From Sipunculus nudus (Eukaryota > Annelida > Sipuncula > Golfingiida > Sipunculidae): a DNA stretch of 64,000 nucleotides. Numbering within the stretch: the first letter of the stretch is position 1; every line of letters starts with the position of its first letter. The notes beneath the pieces were generated by a model. It saw only the letters and a list, made by a program, of their open reading frames with translations, searched no databases and was not told where the DNA came from. Both the position numbers and the translations under genes were made by a program. The stretch is from positions 42,361,079 to 42,425,078 of the forward strand of contig CM049309.1 of the NCBI GenBank assembly GCA_026874595.1, written 5' to 3'. Below are positions 23,401 to 36,800 of the stretch, in pieces.

Positions 23401-23827
23401 AGCCTTCTTCAGGTCAGATACAATATACAGTGAAACCTTGGAATTACAACCACCAGAGGGTCTTTGATAAAGTGGTTACATTTTCAAAGTGGTTGTTTAA
23501 GTGAGGTCTCACATAAAGAGCAAAAGAGAATTGGGACCATGAAAAAGAGGTTGTTATCTTTAGGTGGTCACTAATCTGAGGTGTTCGTTAGGCGAGGTTT
23601 TACTTTATATTACTTCAATATTGACTTCAGCTTACAGATATTTCCATTAAAGTTTATAATAATACTAGTGTGTATGTAATCTCTCTCTCAAGATATGGTG
23701 AGATTTGTTTACCTTGGACCTTTGTGTTGCAGGAGCCTTCGGAGGTCGCGGTCGAGGGGGCCCAGGGGGCAGAGGAGGTGGACAACAACAGAAAGGATTT
23801 GGGGGCAAAGGGCGAGGTACAAAATAA
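10078..23827 (+). CDS. LSM4: U6 snRNA-associated Sm-like protein LSm4, five coding exons, complete
   Basis: Joined coding exons: 10078-10080, 10200-10241, 14289-14387, 14821-14998, 23733-23827. All introns are GT-AG and reading phases agree (0, 0, 0, 1). The protein is 138 residues, close to the 139 of human LSM4. The N-terminus reads [15 protein letters not shown]. Sm1 follows (about residues 16-46, containing DNWMNINL at 33-40), then Sm2 (about 60-72, [13 protein letters not shown] with the canonical IRG). The tail from about residue 85 is rich in RG/RGG. LSm4 belongs to the LSm2-8 ring, which binds the 3' end of U6 snRNA in the nucleus, and to the LSm1-7 ring, which promotes decapping and decay of mRNA in the cytoplasm. 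The RGG tail is the usual site of arginine methylation. Introns are 119, 4047, 433 and 8734 bp, the two long ones loaded with repeats. Identification is secure; the exact 3' end is less certain because a second terminal exon is possible. Confidence 0.95.
10200..10241 (+). CDS. LSM4: LSM4 coding exon 2, 42 nt
   Basis: A pyrimidine-rich acceptor (TTCTCTCTTTTCAG) ends at 10199 and a GTAAGT donor starts at 10242. It encodes 14 residues, [14 protein letters not shown]. Residue 11 is Val (GTA), where most LSm4 proteins I know have Gln. It is too short to be found by ORF length and was located by motif. Confidence 0.93.
10242..14288 (+). other. LSM4 intron 2
   Basis: AT-rich intron of 4047 bp. It holds two tandem copies of a 24-bp unit at 12855-12902 (GACCCCTAAGCAGTGGGACC...) and a degenerate CAGTTTTGGTCAGTTCCGG repeat at 12334-12410. 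Short frames here (for example 12333-12680) show no recognisable domain. Confidence 0.7.
14289..14387 (+). CDS. LSM4: LSM4 coding exon 3 (Sm1 motif)
   Basis: It encodes 33 residues from [14 protein letters not shown] to EVICTSR, the Sm1 core with DNWMNIN, which contributes to uridine contact in Sm folds. The acceptor TTTTAG ends at 14288 and the GTAAGT donor is at 14388. Both ends are phase 0. Confidence 0.95.
14821..14998 (+). CDS. LSM4: LSM4 coding exon 4 (Sm2 motif and start of RGG tail)
   Basis: It starts [15 protein letters not shown] after a CTTCAG acceptor and ends in a glycine- and arginine-rich stretch at a GTGAGT donor (14999), phase 1. An open frame continues past the donor to 15162, but that stretch loses RGG character and is read as intron. 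It covers Sm2, the helix [12 protein letters not shown] and the start of the RG tail. Confidence 0.95.
15355..15665 (+). mobile_element. MITE-like element, TIR family B, copy 1
   Basis: It begins TACTGTGGTTGGCTTCATAT and ends AAGGCAACCACAGTGACAGTA, inverted ends shared with three other copies in this window. Non-coding; lies in LSM4 intron 4. Confidence 0.75.
17265..17700 (+). mobile_element. MITE-like element, TIR family B, copy 2
   Basis: It begins TACTGTGGTTGCCTTTTGC and ends ATATGAAGCCAATCACAGTA. About 436 bp, non-coding, in LSM4 intron 4. Confidence 0.8.
17701..20189. other. LSM4 intron 4, no gene seen
   Basis: Unique-looking intron sequence; 18000-18700 is richer in GC than the rest but has no supported frame. 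A short (TA)n run is at 18874-18891. Confidence 0.6.
20190..20470 (+). repeat. Dispersed repeat ending in compound microsatellite
   Basis: A unique-looking part (ATATTTGGGACGAAATAAAC... to GCAAGTGCAGTG) runs into (GTCT)n, (CT)n and (TA)n at 20325-20464. The same sequence, inverted, occurs at 28075-28245 and also ends in a CA/TA microsatellite. Confidence 0.75.
20515..20945. repeat. Two degenerate tandem copies of a ~270-bp sequence
   Basis: The stretches beginning near 20520 (AGGGTTGATCCCTGAT) and near 20815 (AGGGCCGACCCCAGCC) align imperfectly through TTTGCCAATAAAG-like and GCTTCA...GCAAGA motifs to CCCCATAAC. Non-coding. Confidence 0.5.
20946..23427. other. LSM4 intron 4, no gene seen
   Basis: It contains a 21-base C run at 23155-23175 and a short (TA)n at 20964-20985. 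No exon-like sequence found. Confidence 0.6.
23428..23605 (+). mobile_element. Small pogo/Tc1-like MITE
   Basis: It begins CAGTGAAACCTTGG and ends CGAGGTTTTACTT, inverted ends of the type seen in pogo/Tigger-derived elements, with TA on both sides. About 178 bp, non-coding, just upstream of the LSM4 terminal exon. Confidence 0.6.
23733..23827 (+). CDS. LSM4: LSM4 terminal coding exon (RGG tail)
   Basis: Acceptor TTTGTGTTGCAG ends at 23732. With the single base carried over, the frame reads [18 protein letters not shown], then [13 protein letters not shown] and TAA at 23825-23827. This brings the protein to the usual family length. A weak donor-like GTACAA at 23817 leaves open a splice to another terminal exon near 24740. 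Confidence 0.85.
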
Positions 23828-24739
23828 CCCCAACTCTCATCACTTTAGCATCTCGATCATGAACTCATTCCTGTGTTGTCTGTCCAGCTGAGTGTTACTG
23901 ACTGAACTAGGCTTGGTCAGTGTGCTCTGATTGAAGATATTGACTTGCTACCAGAAAAAAACGTGTTCTGTGAATCCCTACCTGACTGACAGGACTTCAT
24001 TTGTACAACAGAGTAACAGCCAGGATACAGGGTGGTTCCAGCATGGGTCTCATGTACTGCACACACTGACATATAACCGCCTGGACAGCTGTCCAGTCAA
24101 CCGTACAGGGATGTGCAGGGGATTATCAATCTTGTAAATAATAGACTGGAAGCTCCAGCTGTAACCAAAATAGCATTCACACAGCTGGTATCAGAGAAAA
24201 TATTGTTCACCTGATAAATTGTTGTATACCATTTATTCTTATGCAGTTATCCATCCTCTAAATTCATTTATATTATATCAAGGTATCATTATAATTCTGG
24301 GGAAAAATAACCAAAAATGTTTATTGAAATTTTATATAAATAATATTCTTTTGAAAATGCATATCTGAAGGGTTATCTACAGTACTATGTTCAGGGAAAT
24401 AGTTTTAAAAATATGTTGCTCTTGGCAGTACTTTATTTCTTTGCTTAAAAAGATGATTATTCTGTTTAAGTAAGAAGGGAGCCTGTTGTGTTAGTTATAT
24501 TAGTTTTACGTTCACACTGCCTCAACATTTTTATATTAGAGGAGGACTTATCTCCTCAGAAATCGTCTGTCTTGAATCAGACATGAAAGTTTCTAAAGTA
24601 TGAATAAAGTATGGTAAAGATGATTATGAACCGTTAACATTACAACAGGGGTAAAGACCATGTTAATGATACACACTTATTTGATGTTCAAAAGTGCCAG
24701 AAAATATAATTGGATTTGTTACAGAGATGTTTGTTGCAG

Positions 24740-24775
24740 GAAATGTCACAACCAAAGAGCCTAGCTCTTAATAAA
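24740..24775 (+). other. LSM4: Possible alternative LSM4 terminal exon with poly(A) signal
   Basis: A good acceptor (TTTGTTGCAG, ending 24739) is followed by sequence that, joined to a GTACAA donor at 23817, continues the frame in phase as GNVTTKEPSS and TAA (24769-24771). The TAA overlaps AATAAA at 24770-24775, and GT-rich sequence follows. It may instead be only the poly(A) signal of the longer read-through 3' UTR. Another AATAAA is at 24603-24608. The donor is weak, so the stop at 23825 is preferred. Confidence 0.3.
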
Positions 24776-25259
24776 CGTGAGTGCCGTTCATTCATTTTTG
24801 TAAGATATTGTACAAATAAATATGTTCATATACAGTTGAGCTTTTATTATTTTTTATAATAATTAGAGAGGGGGGTATGTATGTTATTTATCAGATTTGA
24901 CTAATTGTTTCCTGTAGCAATAAATTAAATAAAGCCTGAAAAAGAAAATTATATTAATTTTTTCTTAAGTTTACTGCTCATAACACCATGGATCACATTA
25001 CGAACACAGGCCTATAATTTATATTAAGGGCAATGGCAGATTGTTAGTCCCTGTGTGGCAGCCTTTTAAAAACCACCCGCAGTCTAGTTATGATGTCTGG
25101 GGCACCATTAATGCATTACTTAAGTAAACTGTATGCACTGGTGAATAAATCATTATGGGTTAAAGCGCCTGGGGCCTGACACCCATGGTTCTCGCAGAGG
25201 TGCTCCCATTGGTTCATTGGGCCATAATGTGTAATGTACTTTCATAGTCTACACACAAG

Positions 25260-28074
<2,815 letters not shown>

Positions 28075-28245
28075 ATCATATATATACATATATGTGTGTG
28101 TGCCAGCCAACACTGCACCTGCACAAACGAAGTATATAAGGTATGTTCAGTGATGGAAAAGTAATAAAAGGTCTTTCCTTTTGGGCACAGAGACCAACAA
28201 CGTTATTCAGCCAACCCGTTATATATGAAGTTTATTTCGTCCCAA
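28075..28245 (-). repeat. Inverted copy of the microsatellite-ended repeat
   Basis: Read on the - strand it matches 20190-20345 (GTTATATATGAAGTTTATTT shared inverted, then CTTTTATTAC and GTGCAGGTGCAGTG) and ends in a (CA)(TA) run at 28078-28102. Confidence 0.75.
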
Positions 28246-28469
28246 ATATTAGAGTAAGTATATGAAAGCGCTATTAATTCTCATACCAAAAGATTTCAAT
28301 TAAATGGTACCCGCTAGTTAATTATTGCTCAGACTTTTAGACTCTGGTCGCTTTGAACTTGTGGTACTCAGATACATCAGTCACCCAGCCAGTCTTTGAC
28401 AATGAATGATGATTTTAACACGTTATTTCTTTGAAATATACCCGCAACGTTACAAGCTCATCAATCCGA

Positions 28470-28990
28470 TATATATCACAGGTATGTGCGAGTCGCTCAT
28501 CGTTTATTGCGAGAAGGGGCGGAGCGAGGTTCAGTTCAGAAAGTTGTTTAAGCAGATAGACATCCCTTTAGGCTTCAAATACGGCGTGGTCAGAGGGGCG
28601 GGTGCGTAATAATGTGAATATGATTGTGTACAAACCAAGATAATAGGGATTCGCGCGCTACCTACATAGTTCTGATGATTTGTTTTCTTGTCAATTTCAC
28701 GGGGAGACATCAAAGGCGCCGCCGGGCCTGAGGCGGGGCGAGCGAGTGCGGGCGGCGAGCCAATCCGCGGCGGACCCCCGAACGCGCCTCACTACGACTC
28801 TTTGATATATCACCGGTAGTGGTGGTTGGACCATTCGGCGTGAAAACCTTGCACAATACGACCGGAGAGGCTTGCAAAATCAGACATAAACGTGCGTGCC
28901 AGCCACCAAATTACATTTACAAGCGGTTTGAAGATGCCTGCTCTCACGTGCTTGCTAAACACCGCGGCCTAACGAATTCCGCGCATGGCA
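28470..28990 (+). promoter_or_regulatory. CpG-richer region upstream of TIKI, probable promoter
   Basis: GC and CpG rise sharply relative to the AT-rich surroundings, most at 28690-28790 (GGCGCCGCCGGGCC, GCGGGCGGCGAG), with a CCAAT box (GCCAATC) at about 28759. It lies 420-740 bp before the TIKI start codon. The transcription start and any 5' UTR intron are unknown. Confidence 0.45.
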
Positions 28991-29211
28991 CTCACATAAA
29001 CAACTGCGATCAGCAATGAAGTGTCTTAGCATCGATGGCAGTTTCCCAGGCGTAGCTTTTTGATTGAAGAAGTTAGTGCCTGTATCTTTGCTCTTGGAGA
29101 TAGTGAAGAACCATGCGGATGTTGTATGGTGGATATAGTTGGAGAAGGAGTTGTAGAATTGGGTGGGACTGACTTTTGCCACCCAGGTCTTTTGGGAATG
29201 CAAAACACAAC

Positions 29212-29319
29212 ATGCATTTAGTTTTACTCGCATGCATGGTGGCCACACAAAGTTTGGGCAGCGCTTTCCCGAGCGGGCACACCGGAGCAGAGACTACAAA
29301 CTGCCAAACAAATCCTGAT
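29212..29319 (+). CDS. TIKI: TIKI exon 1 (signal peptide)
   Basis: ATG has A at -3. It encodes 36 residues: a short n-region, hydrophobic LVLLACMVA, a small-residue cleavage region near SLGSA, then TNCQTNPD. The GTGAGT donor at 29320 leaves phase 0, matching exon 2. It was found by looking for a secretion signal upstream of exon 2, and frame, phase and position all fit the family. Confidence 0.85.
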
Positions 29320-32300
29320 GTGAGTATCCCTATGACAGTAAGGTAACTGTTATCCATGACAAGGCAGAGTGGATCATAAGATCTCAGCTGTCACACGCGT
29401 GATAAATAGATAGACCCACATTGTGAAGTGTGCATTGTGGCAACCAAAACAAATGTTGTTGGGGTCCCCCCAAGATGAAAGCCTCTGTATTATTAGTGGC
29501 CCTTTGCCCCTATCAGCTGACATATTTCATAGTGACACCTGTTACTTTATAGACATAAGGCGCTACTACGAGATGTGTGACTGTTCCTCCCTCACACAGT
29601 CTCTCCATCTTATATTTACGCCAGCCTGTTTAACATTAAAATGTATTGAATGTTAATAAAATATTGCCTGTAAAATGCTTTAAACTGATCTTACCATACC
29701 TAAGAAATTGAAATGTTATTTTATAATTTATGACAAGAAAGTATTTTTTCTTTATTTTAATTTTCATTCCATTTATTCATCATCTTTGAATGTATATAAG
29801 ATAGTTTATCATATATTAATTATATTTTATTAAATCTTCATAATTTTTATATCTCACAGTCACACATTTGACTACAACTCGCTTAATTCAATGCCCACCT
29901 TAAATTACAAAAGAAAAAAAAACCCTGCTGCAAGAAAGGCCCATTTCTTTTTAACCAGAGATATGGCTAGGTTTTATATTTGTCAGTAAAGGGCAGAACA
30001 GGTTTTTACTGTGCACACACATATATATATACATAGGTATGTAAAATTGTTTGTTTATTCTATCAATATGCATGATTTGATAATATTACAAAGTTATAAG
30101 TACTGATAAAATGTTTTAATTCCATATATATGACTTTCATCAATGTTCATCAAGTGTGTCCCCTGTGGGCCATTTATATATTATTTTCTTTCTTATTATG
30201 ATTAAAGGTAATGTAATTTACAGGATTAATTAATGCCCTAGTAGCAAGCTGCAAATCTAAAAAAAACCCTAATTACACTGAACAATACTGAAGGTGATTT
30301 ATAAGTCTAACTTTTATTAATTTATATATTAGTTCATTGGAACTGAAAAATTATGTGTATTAGTACAAAACTTCTCAAAATAATTGTGAAAGTCAGCAGT
30401 CTATTAAAATTATGTCGTTATTAAAATAGTTTTCTTAATGCAAGTACTAATTATTTCCATGCTTTGTATTCTATAAGCAGTCCCTTTTATAGGTCACAGG
30501 ATGTTTGTGTATTGAAGTGTTGATATTAGTGTCAAAGTCGAATACTCCATGAAAATGTATATCCCACATGTGAGGAAACTATCTTTGTACACAGTATAAT
30601 ACATACAGAGCAAAAACAAGCATGTCACCCTATAAATAATTTGATTCTGCGTTATGTAGTCATCTTTGTAGAGGGGTATTATTGGAGATTTACCTCTAAC
30701 ATACTCTGTGACAATACTGTACAAAGGCCTCGGAGGTCAGATATCAGGTTTAAAGGTAACCCATCACAGAGCTGCGGACTGGTTGAATACTACAGACCAG
30801 AGAGTGTAACCCCTCACTCGCAGTGTCATGTCTTCTTGCTTGTACATAATCTCAAACCAAATTAACTTTATACCTATAAGCCATCCTTCTGAAAGGACTA
30901 CACCAGGGGTAGGGTGAAGCCTCGTTCTTAAGGTGTTGGACATTGGAACCGTGCCAAAGATCACAGGGTATATAAAAACACTCATATTTCTGCAGACTTG
31001 GAAGAATCACCCTCATGTACCTTAATGACATAGTTGCTTATTGATTAATTCTTGTGTCATGTGTGTTGAAAATGTAAACATCCTAATACTCTTCCCTATA
31101 AAGAATACTGTTGTTGGCTTTATGTTTGCGCAGGTTTTAAATCTCAATATGTACATGAAAGGGAGATTATCATGAAATTGAAACCTTCTGGAATAAGATG
31201 TCCACGCCTACACAGGAAATGGTCTTTTATAATATAGCTTCATTGGCATTGTATGTATGTTGTCCATGTGACCAAAAGTCAAATGACAAAAGATGTATGT
31301 TTGGCCAAAAAAAAAACACTTTTTTTCATAAATCAGTGCAAGCTGGCAATTTTTTTTACCTTTTTTGTATGTTTTGATAGAAATGTCATATGATCAGGGA
31401 AAAGCAAGATGATAACAGAATGTTTTTGCTGAACAAGTAAAAGCACTACATAACAAAGGAAATCTGACCAAAATTGTATTATTTTATCTATTTGAAAGAA
31501 GAAAATCAAAATTAAAATTTATGATGCTGGGGGTTAAAATTGACGCGTGCAGTGCCTGAGAACCATACTTTTTTTTTGGCTTTATGCTACAGTACATCAA
31601 AGATAAACATTATCAGTAATAAGAGTTCTTTCATATTATCTGCCTATAGCCTGGGGACATGAATATCTGTGCATGGTGGGTCCTCGCCAAGTTGTTAAGA
31701 TTTAATGTGCATATTAGATAATAAATGTGATAATGAATATACTATGTACAGGATACTTCATGGTGAGATCACAAAAACGATCCTCTCTTGAATAAATGAA
31801 ACTGACAAAAAATCCCAAGAGATTAGCCACACGAATATGAAGCCAACTACAGTATACAGATCTATGGCTTGTTGGTGCCTTGGTGGCACTCTCCTTTGAA
31901 TGAGGATGAAAGTGACCATTCAGTAAGAATGATATTTTATTATGAATCCTTCTGAAGTTCAGACTTCAGCTGTCATGGAGACATTAGAGTGAATCTCTGA
32001 GAACATATATGAAGATTTTGCCATTTAGCAATGATAGAAATCAAGGGAGGGATGGACCTTCCACTCTGTTTAGTATAGACTGTCTGCATCCATAAGGCTT
32101 AATGATATATCAATATTGTAATTAACTGTTACCTATATGAATATGCAAGTCTTAAGGCTGGGGTTGTATCCTGCCAAAATTTAACCTTTTGATGTATCTC
32201 AAAATTGAAATTGAAAAGGCGAGCCAAAAGGAAAAACTATATGATTTAAAAAAATTTCTGGTTTTTATTTTACATTGTTTATTTATTAAATGAAGATGAA

Positions 32301-33625
32301 GAAAACTGAATGACTAATTGACAACAGCAAACCTATACAATTGTGAGTTCTTATGGACTGGAATTGTGTTCCAGACACAAAACTGGGAATATTACTGAGT
32401 TCAATATAGCCATCATAGCCTTAATAAACTAAAAGCAAGAAGTAAATTGAATCAACCTCAATTGGTTCTGGGTTTAGCACATCAGATCAGTATCAGAGAT
32501 TGTGTCCAGGTCTTGTTCACAAATGCTGTGGTTACATCTTCTTTGTTGAGGGTTTCCAATTTCTGATATTCGTGAAATGAAAATTATCACTTGTATCGAG
32601 GAAGTCAAGTCAAATGGTAAAAGATTGATATTTAATGTAAATAATGACAGAATTTCTATGTTAAAAGATTCTGTTGTAAATTATATCAGCTCTTTTAAAT
32701 GATCTGCTACTAATGAACAATTATTTCAATTCGAACGTTGTGCCAAGGGTCATCATTCAATTATTAAGATTTTGGGCACATATTATTTTTTATGATTGAT
32801 TCATATAATAATGTTTTACTTTGTGTAAGTTTTATTATAGTGAAATCACCAAATGGAACCCTTTTGAAACACTGGAAAAGTGGATATTGTGATATATTAA
32901 CCCAAGGAATAGGAAGCCAACCACTGTATTTACTTAAGATGAACACATTTTTACAGGAGAATGCCACCTGTCTTTTATAGATATATTAATTTAACCAGCA
33001 TTTTCTGATGATCCATTAAACAATATTTACACAACACTACATGAATAAGAAATAAAGGTGACCCAATTTAGAGGGGACACATAAGGAAGTGATGAATTTA
33101 TGATCAAGCAATTGCATATAAATACATAACATATGACCACCGCATCCTACAAGTAAAAATTTATCAAGTGCTAAGTTGATAATGGTTGAGAATAACTCAT
33201 TGAAAGTAGTACAGAATCCGGAGCCACAAGATAATAAACTAACGTGATGCAAAATTATATTGTGCATGTCACGTTACTAGGACATTGATAAATTATATAT
33301 GAACGTCCTAGTTTCTGGTGGCATAAAAGAAAACTTAGAGACTACTTATAGCCTATTGTTATATTATACAGTCATTGCTAATCAAATATTTACTTGCCCA
33401 TCTCTTCGGATGGGTGCTTTTGTAATTTTTGTTGTTGTATAATGACGGCTTGAGGAGGGATTTTTTATGATTATGCACTAAACATGAGGTACTTGAAGGT
33501 GTAAGGACTGGTTATATCAAGTTAATTACAATGAAACTGTATGTATGTAAAAACAGATTTTATATTGCTTCAAAATGCCCATCGGCCTCTTGTAAATGGT
33601 TTTGTTAAGGAGTTTACTTTGTACA

Positions 33626-33678
<53 letters not shown>

Positions 33679-33760
33679 TAATGTATATGATATATATGTA
33701 GTATGTAAGATAAAAGTATAAAGTACTGTGTATGTTTTAAATAGAACTACAAAAAATTTA

Positions 33761-33816
<56 letters not shown>

Positions 33817-36800
33817 AACATATAACATATAAACCTGTATAATTTAGAACTCAAATATTATTTCCTTGAGGAAAATGTGTAAATAAAAAACCAAAGTGTG
33901 TATACATACCTCAGATATCTAATATACTGTTAAAATATGATACATGGTGATATGATAGCTCATATATTGAATATTTTGGCTTAAACTGATAAATACGTGT
34001 GACTTTTGCCTGGTTCTTTTCACAAAAATAAGTAATACTGTAGCAGTGAGGTTCAATACCATACAGACAGAGTGGTTGGAGGCTTCCAAATTCCAGGTCC
34101 CAAGTGGAATTATTCAGGTGTAGTAAGTAGTTGTGGTAGCTCGTATTTCAGGGGTACTGCTTTTAGAACTTATATTTACTTCACCCCTCAGGGGTAGAGA
34201 GGCCACACAAGGAGCAGAGCGACAGTCCTTGAGTAGAGGTATTACTTCCCTACCTTGTAGTTACTTGGCAAATTTATCTTGTCCGTAATTTGATATTCTT
34301 TTATATCCCTTTCAGAGCTCAAGCATCAATTCGTTCCTGTGGACGATCAAACGCAACCCACCGTCCTACTTTTTTGGTACAATCCACGTGCCCTACACTA
34401 AAGTATGGCATCACATCCCAAATAATGTCAAAGCAGCGTTCAAAAAAGCTAATAAAGTGTTCTTTGAGTTAGACCTCACTAACTCATACACATTATCTTC
34501 ACTGGCCAATTGTCAGATGCTGCCAAAGGGGGAAACACTAGATATGATACTTCCAGAATCTTTGTATCATCGCCTTGAAAACCACCTGGAATATATCAGA
34601 ATGATGCTGCCAACATGGATTGGGAAAGACACAAGAGGGAGAGAGGCCTACACGGACTACTTATTTAAAATAATCACAGGAAACTGGAAGAGGAAACGCC
34701 CTGTGTGGGTCATGCTGATGGTGAATTCTTTAACTGAGAATGATATTCGGACCAGGGGAATACCAGTATTAGATTTGTTTCTGGCCAAGGAAGCCGTGAG
34801 GCTGGAGAAAGAAACCGGGGCTGTGGAGACTGTTGAGGAACAGTGTCTTCCTCTCAATGGCCTCAATTACTCACAGGTAAGGTCATTTTAAGGTCACTTG
34901 ATTAATGTTAATATTCTGTGCCAATGTTAGATGTATGGCCATTAGAATTTGTTTATTAAAGTGATAATCTTAGTAATTCTTTCAAGAATTTTATTAAGCG
35001 TAAGTTTTTGAGAATTAACAAGATTTTATTTAAGAGATAATTAAGACTAACCCCATCCATGTCTCTCATAATTGACATGCTGTTTTGTAAACAATTCACT
35101 TATGAAGCATTTACGAGAGGCATTTTTTAAATTAAAAAAAAAATAATCAACACTTGGGGGGGGGGGAGATGAAACATTTGTTCTAAGAATATTTACCGGT
35201 GTCCTTAACTGCTTTATAAATTTAAGAACCAGTGATAATTTATATCCATGGTAATTCAGTCTTCAGTGAATACCAAGTAACAGTATAATAGCAATAAATA
35301 TGTTAAATCTGGTATGTTTTTAATTTTTTCTTTTAAATTTTACATAATACAATACACTGTTTAGAGTTCTTACAGACTAGGATCTTGTTAATATTCACCT
35401 GATATTAATTTGTGACATTATTGCTGGTATGACATAGATATGTATATACAGACTAAAGCCAGCCTCTGGTCTACCTTTTTTAGCTCAGTTATCTGAGCTA
35501 GAGTCATAGTCCTTCGTCCGTCATCCAGCCATCTGTTCAGACATCATTAACAATGCATGTTTTGAAACTGATGGATGTATGAATCTGAAATTTGACATAC
35601 AGAAATCTCCTACCATACAGAAAATTGGGTCAGTAGGTCTTCATCTCTCCGAGATATTAAGAAAAAACTCAGTTTCCCACTATAAACCTATTGTTACACT
35701 TCAAGACAACTTAATATCAAACTCACTGATATGATATTGATCATATTGAACATAACCATTCATCTATATATTTCCTATGAACATTCCAGGAATTAGGTCA
35801 GTATTGTGAAATTTCTTGAAGTTATGGGCCTGAACATAATGCACTTTTTAAAGAATCAAAAAATAGTTTCACCCACTTAACATTAGAATAGTTGAAGCTA
35901 TAGAGACTTTTTGGCTTTTTTAGGTTTTTTTCCCCTGATTTAGAGACCATGAAATGACAGCAGTTGAGTCTGTTTTGAAACTGATAGATGTATGAATCTG
36001 AAATTTGACATACAGAAATCTCCTACCATACAGAAAATTGGGTCAGTAGGTCTTCATCTCTCCGAGATATTAAGAAAATACTCAGTTTCCCACTATAAAC
36101 CTATTGTTACACTTCAAGACAACTTAATATCAAACTCACTGATATGATATTGATCATATTGAACATAACCATTCATCTATATATTTCCTATGAACATTCC
36201 AGGAATTAGGTCAGTATTGTGAAATTTCTTGAAGTTATGGGCCTGAACATAATGCACTTTTTAAAGAATCAAAAAATAGTTTCACCCACTTAACATAAGA
36301 ATAGTTGAAGCTATAGAGACTTTTTAGCTTTTTTAGGTTTTTTCCCCTGATTTAGAGACCATGAAATGACAGCAGTTGAGTCTGTTTCTTGACTGCAGTT
36401 TCATCTAGTGTCCCGAAACCTGGTGTGTTATTTGGGCCCCACTTGAGTAAGTGGATGCCCTATGCTTATCACCCTGTCTGTCCGTCTGTCAGTTTTATGC
36501 CAAATTAAAGCCAAAATAAGAATCCTGATCAAGGTTTGGAACAGTCAGATTCTGATTTGGATTTTGCCTGAATGTTATAAAATATTCTCATAATCAATTT
36601 CAGCTGAGCGCCATGACCCTCAGGTCCCTTGTTTTTCTTGAAGGCCAATTCTTTTTAATCGTTGGGAAAAATCTACAAGTCTCGCAGGCCAGTGAGTGCC
36701 CACATAGGCACACACCTAGCAATTTTCTGTGCAGATCACTGTATTTTGGTCACTTCTGATTTCATCTCCAGGATTGTTATTGGCATCAGGAATGATAAAA

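Noticed and set aside
23670-23891. 73-residue frame with [18 protein letters not shown]
   Set aside because: It is the wrong frame of the LSM4 terminal exon; the correct frame gives the RGG tail.
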